Source of the DNA: an uncultured beta proteobacterium
GTDB taxonomy: Bacteria > Pseudomonadota > Gammaproteobacteria > Burkholderiales > SG8-39
NCBI GenBank assembly: GCA_902826155.1
Contig: CADEDU010000029.1
Span: 1 to 24,851 of the forward strand
Length of the DNA: 24,851 bases
Reading direction: 5' to 3'
Part shown: positions 22,803 to 24,851 of the stretch, in pieces
Numbering within the stretch: the stretch's first letter is position 1
How the letters are laid out: each line of letters starts with the position of its first letter
Program-made: the position numbers and the translations under genes
The notes under the pieces: model-generated
The model's database searches: none
What the model saw: only the letters and a program-made list of their open reading frames with translations
Told to the model about the DNA's origin: nothing

Positions 22803-23552
22803 ATGGACCTCGGATTGAAGGGCAAATCGGTACTGATCACCGGCGCATCGAAGGGCATCGGCCTGTCGTGTGCGCATTCGTTCGCCGCCGAAGGGTGCAA
22901 CGTGCATCTGGCAGCGCGCTCGGCCGATCTGATGGCGAAAGCGCAAAGCGAAATCCAATCGAAGTACGGCGTGAAGGTCGGCACTCATGTAAGCGATCTG
23001 CGCGCGGCAGGCTCGGCGAAGAAGCTGGTGGACGCCTGCGGTGAGATCGACATCCTGGTGAACAACGCCGGCGACATTCCCGGCGGCAGCATCGAGTCGA
23101 TCGACGAGGAGAAGTGGCGCCACGCCTGGGACCTGAAGGTGTTCGGCTTCATCAACATGACGCGCGAGATGGTGACCAAGATGAAGGCGCGCAAATCCGG
23201 TGTGATCGTCAACGTCATCGGCATGGCCGGGGTGTCGCATCCTGCGGAGTACGTATGCGGCGCCACCGGCAACGCGGCCCTGGAAGCGTTCACGAAGGGC
23301 GTGGGCAAGGGCACGTTCCAGCACGGCGTACGGGTGGTGGGTGTGCATCCGCCGGCCACGCGCACCGATCGCATCGTCAATCTCAACAAGACCATCGCCA
23401 AGCAGAAGTTCGGCGACGAATCACGCTGGGAAGAACTGCTCAAGCAGTCGCACGTGATCGAGCCCGAGCAGGTGGCCGACACGGTGGCGTTTCTCGCCTC
23501 GCCGCGCGCGGCGCATCTGTCGGGCGTGATGCTGAATCTGGGCGCGTACTAA
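22803..23552 (+). CDS. Atypical short-chain dehydrogenase/reductase (SDR) lacking the usual YxxxK lysine
   Basis: This 249-residue Rossmann-fold protein carries the classical SDR cofactor motif TGASKGIG (13-20) and NNAG (87-90), with R39 after the second strand. The region of the active site reads NVIGMAGVSHPAEYVCGATGNAAL. The tyrosine is present (Y150), but the lysine expected four residues later is Ala154, and the catalytic serine position falls on Ile-Gly. This resembles a subgroup of SDR proteins with Y..G..GNAAL in place of Y..SK. Ordinary alcohol oxidation by the standard mechanism is doubtful. Its partner genes upstream (crotonase, aminotransferase) lie on the same strand but across 128 nt. 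Length and the C-terminal LSGVMLNLGAY are normal for SDRs. Confidence 0.88.
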   Translation: MDLGLKGKSVLITGASKGIGLSCAHSFAAEGCNVHLAARSADLMAKAQSEIQSKYGVKVGTHVSDLRAAGSAKKLVDACGEIDILVNNAGDIPGGSIESIDEEKWRHAWDLKVFGFINMTREMVTKMKARKSGVIVNVIGMAGVSHPAEYVCGATGNAALEAFTKGVGKGTFQHGVRVVGVHPPATRTDRIVNLNKTIAKQKFGDESRWEELLKQSHVIEPEQVADTVAFLASPRAAHLSGVMLNLGAY

Positions 23553-23609
23553 GGCGGCGCGTCAGGCTGCGCCGGCGACAATCAGCTAGAGATCGCGCAG
23601 TCGCCTTGT

Positions 23610-23646
23610 TGCGACGGATCCCGTGCCGGCGGCACGATCCGTTGCA
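23610..23646. terminator. Strong hairpin at a convergent gene junction, possible bidirectional terminator
   Basis: TGCGACGGATC (23610-23620) pairs with GATCCGTTGCA (23636-23646) over 11 positions with one G-T wobble. Inside, after a two-base CC bulge, GTGCC (23623-23627) pairs with GGCAC (23631-23635) across a 3-base loop. It lies between the SDR gene (plus strand, ends 23552) and the HExxH protein gene (minus strand, ends 23656). There is no clear T-run on either side, so intrinsic termination is plausible but not certain. Confidence 0.55.
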
Positions 23647-23655
23647 CCGGCGACG

Positions 23656-24183
23656 CTAGCCGGGCCGCGTCGCCGGCCCGAGCACCATCGTGGTGGTCGC
23701 TTCGCCGAAGTAACAACCCGGCACACGTTCGAACGCGACGCGCTCGAAGTAGTTGTCGCGATAGAAGTCGCGCCCGGTAGCGAAGGCCCAGGCCGAGCTG
23801 GCGAAGTACGCCGGCAGGAACAGCGGGCCCCAGCACTCGTACTGCTCGACGTGCACCCGCTCATGCGCACGCAGCATGTCATTGAAGGCGCGGCTCTGCC
23901 CCATTACCACGTGGCCGAGCGTGAGCGCGGCTGCGCCGCCTTCGAGAAACGGAATATTGGCGAGGATCGCCGCGACCAGTCCGCCTTCGACTTCGAACAC
24001 GCCATCGATGAGTCGTACGCGGCCGCCACTGCACATCGCCAGCAGCAGGCCCAGCAGGCCTAACACGGTGTTCGGCCCGGCCCAGAGGTAGCACCAGCTG
24101 CGCAGCAGGAATCGTCCGGAGCGATTCAGCCGGGCCGGATGGCGTGGCGCGTGCGACGGCGACGCAGGTTGCATCCTATCCAC
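23656..24183 (-). CDS. Hypothetical membrane-associated protein with an HExxH zinc-binding-like motif
   Basis: I do not recognise a named family with certainty. The 175-residue protein has a basic N-terminus, a hydrophobic segment at about 32-51 (CYLWAGPNTVLGLLGLLLAM), and then a central stretch with AHERVHVEQYE, giving H107-E108-x-x-H111, the zinc-ligand pattern of gluzincin-like peptidases. A further glutamate in NYFERVAFE (E147 or E152) could be a third ligand. A second hydrophobic patch (WGPLFLPAYFASSAWAF) follows. The start is the GTG at 24181-24183 with AAGGAGA five bases upstream; the ATG at 24172-24174 would be too far from it. Small size and lack of a full protease domain mean peptidase activity is only a possibility. 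Confidence 0.7.
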   Translation of the reverse strand: MDRMQPASPSHAPRHPARLNRSGRFLLRSWCYLWAGPNTVLGLLGLLLAMCSGGRVRLIDGVFEVEGGLVAAILANIPFLEGGAAALTLGHVVMGQSRAFNDMLRAHERVHVEQYECWGPLFLPAYFASSAWAFATGRDFYRDNYFERVAFERVPGCYFGEATTTMVLGPATRPG

Positions 24184-24301
24184 CGGGTCTCCTTGTCGTG
24201 GGTGCTGAACCGGTCAGTGCACTAAAAACTGGGAGTGAAGCGAGCAAGCTTGAGCGGGTAACGATTCTGAGGGATGCGTCCCCCAAGCCCCCCGTCTGCG
24301 T

Positions 24302-24326
24302 CGCCTGACGGTCATTCCATCAGGCG
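24302..24326. other. Hairpin in the intergenic gap 24184-24408
   Basis: CGCCTGA (24302-24308) pairs perfectly with TCAGGCG (24320-24326) around an 11-base loop. It lies downstream of the carboxymuconolactone-decarboxylase-like gene and upstream of the HExxH gene, both on the minus strand. No T-run follows on that strand. The rest of the 225-nt gap shows no gene or RNA that I can support. Confidence 0.3.
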
Positions 24327-24408
24327 CTCTTCTAAGTCGCGCATGGTAAGCCGTCGCGCGTTCGGCGTGGGCGAATTCCACAGCTTCGTGGGTGCTTCCA
24401 AGACAAAT

Positions 24409-24849
24409 TCACGTCCTGCCGCGGCGCGCGCGTTGTCCGGATTTCGTACGCGGAGCTGTCCTGGTCGAGCGCGCGGCCAGCTTGGCAACATGTTCCACCA
24501 CGGCGTAACCGTACTGCGACCAGGTGTGGATGCCGCTCACCATCATGGTGATCACGCACGCCTGCGCCACGGCCTCCACGGTCGCACCGGCTTTCACCGC
24601 ACTGACGGCGTGCGCCTTGGCCGCGTCGATGTGACCAGCTGCCACGTCGAGCGCGACGAACAGCAATTCGCGGGTCTTGGCGTCCAGATGCCCGACGGGT
24701 GGTTCGCCGTGCGCGTACTCGCGCAGCGCGAGGTAACCATCGAGCGCGGCCGGCGCATGCTGTGCCATCGTCTGCACTGCAGCGGGCAGCTGTCCCAGCG
24801 TGTGCGCGAAGTGACGGCGGGCCCGCGTGAGCGTGTCGTTAGGTGGCAT
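24409..24849 (-). CDS. Carboxymuconolactone decarboxylase (CMD/AhpD-like) family protein
   Basis: This 146-residue all-helical protein follows the CMD fold: LREYAHGEPPVGHLDAKTRELLFVALDVA, then HAVSAVKAGATVEAVAQACVITMMVSG. Many members carry E..CxxC..H for peroxidase activity. Here E61 and H80 are found, but the cysteine positions read His73 and Ala76, so it should not be an AhpD-type peroxidase and is closer to decarboxylase-like or uncharacterised CMD proteins. The C-terminus is basic and disordered (about 20 residues rich in R, T, K). The ATG is only 2 bases from the window edge, so an earlier start outside the window cannot be excluded. Confidence 0.82.
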   Translation of the reverse strand: MPPNDTLTRARRHFAHTLGQLPAAVQTMAQHAPAALDGYLALREYAHGEPPVGHLDAKTRELLFVALDVAAGHIDAAKAHAVSAVKAGATVEAVAQACVITMMVSGIHTWSQYGYAVVEHVAKLAARSTRTAPRTKSGQRARRGRT

Positions 24850-24851
24850 GG

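Noticed and set aside
24184..24408. Possible small RNA or tRNA in the gap before the HExxH gene
   Set aside because: I could not fold a cloverleaf or find conserved tRNA boxes; only a short hairpin is present.
24332..24559. A 75-codon open frame on the minus strand
   Set aside because: It overlaps the end of the CMD-family gene in another frame and its product is arginine-rich with no motif.

Overview
The window is GC-rich (about two thirds by eye), densely coded and bacterial. It looks like a chromosomal segment of a metabolically versatile betaproteobacterium of Burkholderiales type. The reasons are the N-terminus of Lgt, the DctPQM-type TRAP transporter, the three-subunit molybdenum hydroxylase and the general codon usage. 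This taxonomic call is inference. I see no rRNA, tRNA, CRISPR array, insertion sequence or phage gene.

Region 1 (1-13559, all on the minus strand) reads from right to left as one long directional run. Three tandem EamA-family transporters (13559-10741) are followed by a TRAP transporter in the order DctP, DctQ, DctM (10699-7846). Next come an unusual dienelactone-hydrolase/SnoaL fusion (7812-6685), an LLM-class flavin-dependent oxygenase resembling RutA (6665-5532) and a metal-dependent amidohydrolase (5439-4174). A complete molybdenum hydroxylase follows (large, FAD and 2Fe-2S subunits, 4170-498, with 4-bp start/stop overlaps), and then the N-terminal part of a NadC/ModD-like protein that runs off the left edge. 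Together these suggest uptake of an organic compound, its hydroxylation by a molybdenum enzyme, flavin-dependent oxygenation and hydrolytic cleavage. A lactam-forming or N-heteroaromatic substrate is my best guess, and the actual substrate is not known.

Region 2 (13821-15976, plus strand) carries lgt, a small YdcH-family protein and an HtrA-like PDZ protein in which all three protease catalytic positions appear to be substituted. A perfect TATAAT lies upstream of lgt.

Region 3 (20406-16006, minus strand) is a compact set: a FrnE/DsbA-like thioredoxin-fold protein, a 995-residue FAD/Fe-S dehydrogenase of the D-2-hydroxyacid/D-2-hydroxyglutarate type (overlapping by GTGA), and a TauE/SafE exporter. 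Diverging from it on the plus strand are a serine-glyoxylate aminotransferase, a crotonase-family protein and, after a 128-nt gap, an atypical short-chain dehydrogenase lacking the usual YxxxK lysine. Region 4 (23656-24849, minus strand) holds a membrane-associated HExxH protein and a carboxymuconolactone-decarboxylase-family protein. A strong hairpin lies at the convergent junction between regions 3 and 4.

The points most worth a second look are the molybdenum hydroxylase/RutA-like/amidohydrolase locus, several members of enzyme families with substituted catalytic residues, and a tandem duplication that creates a nine-codon leader between two transporter genes.
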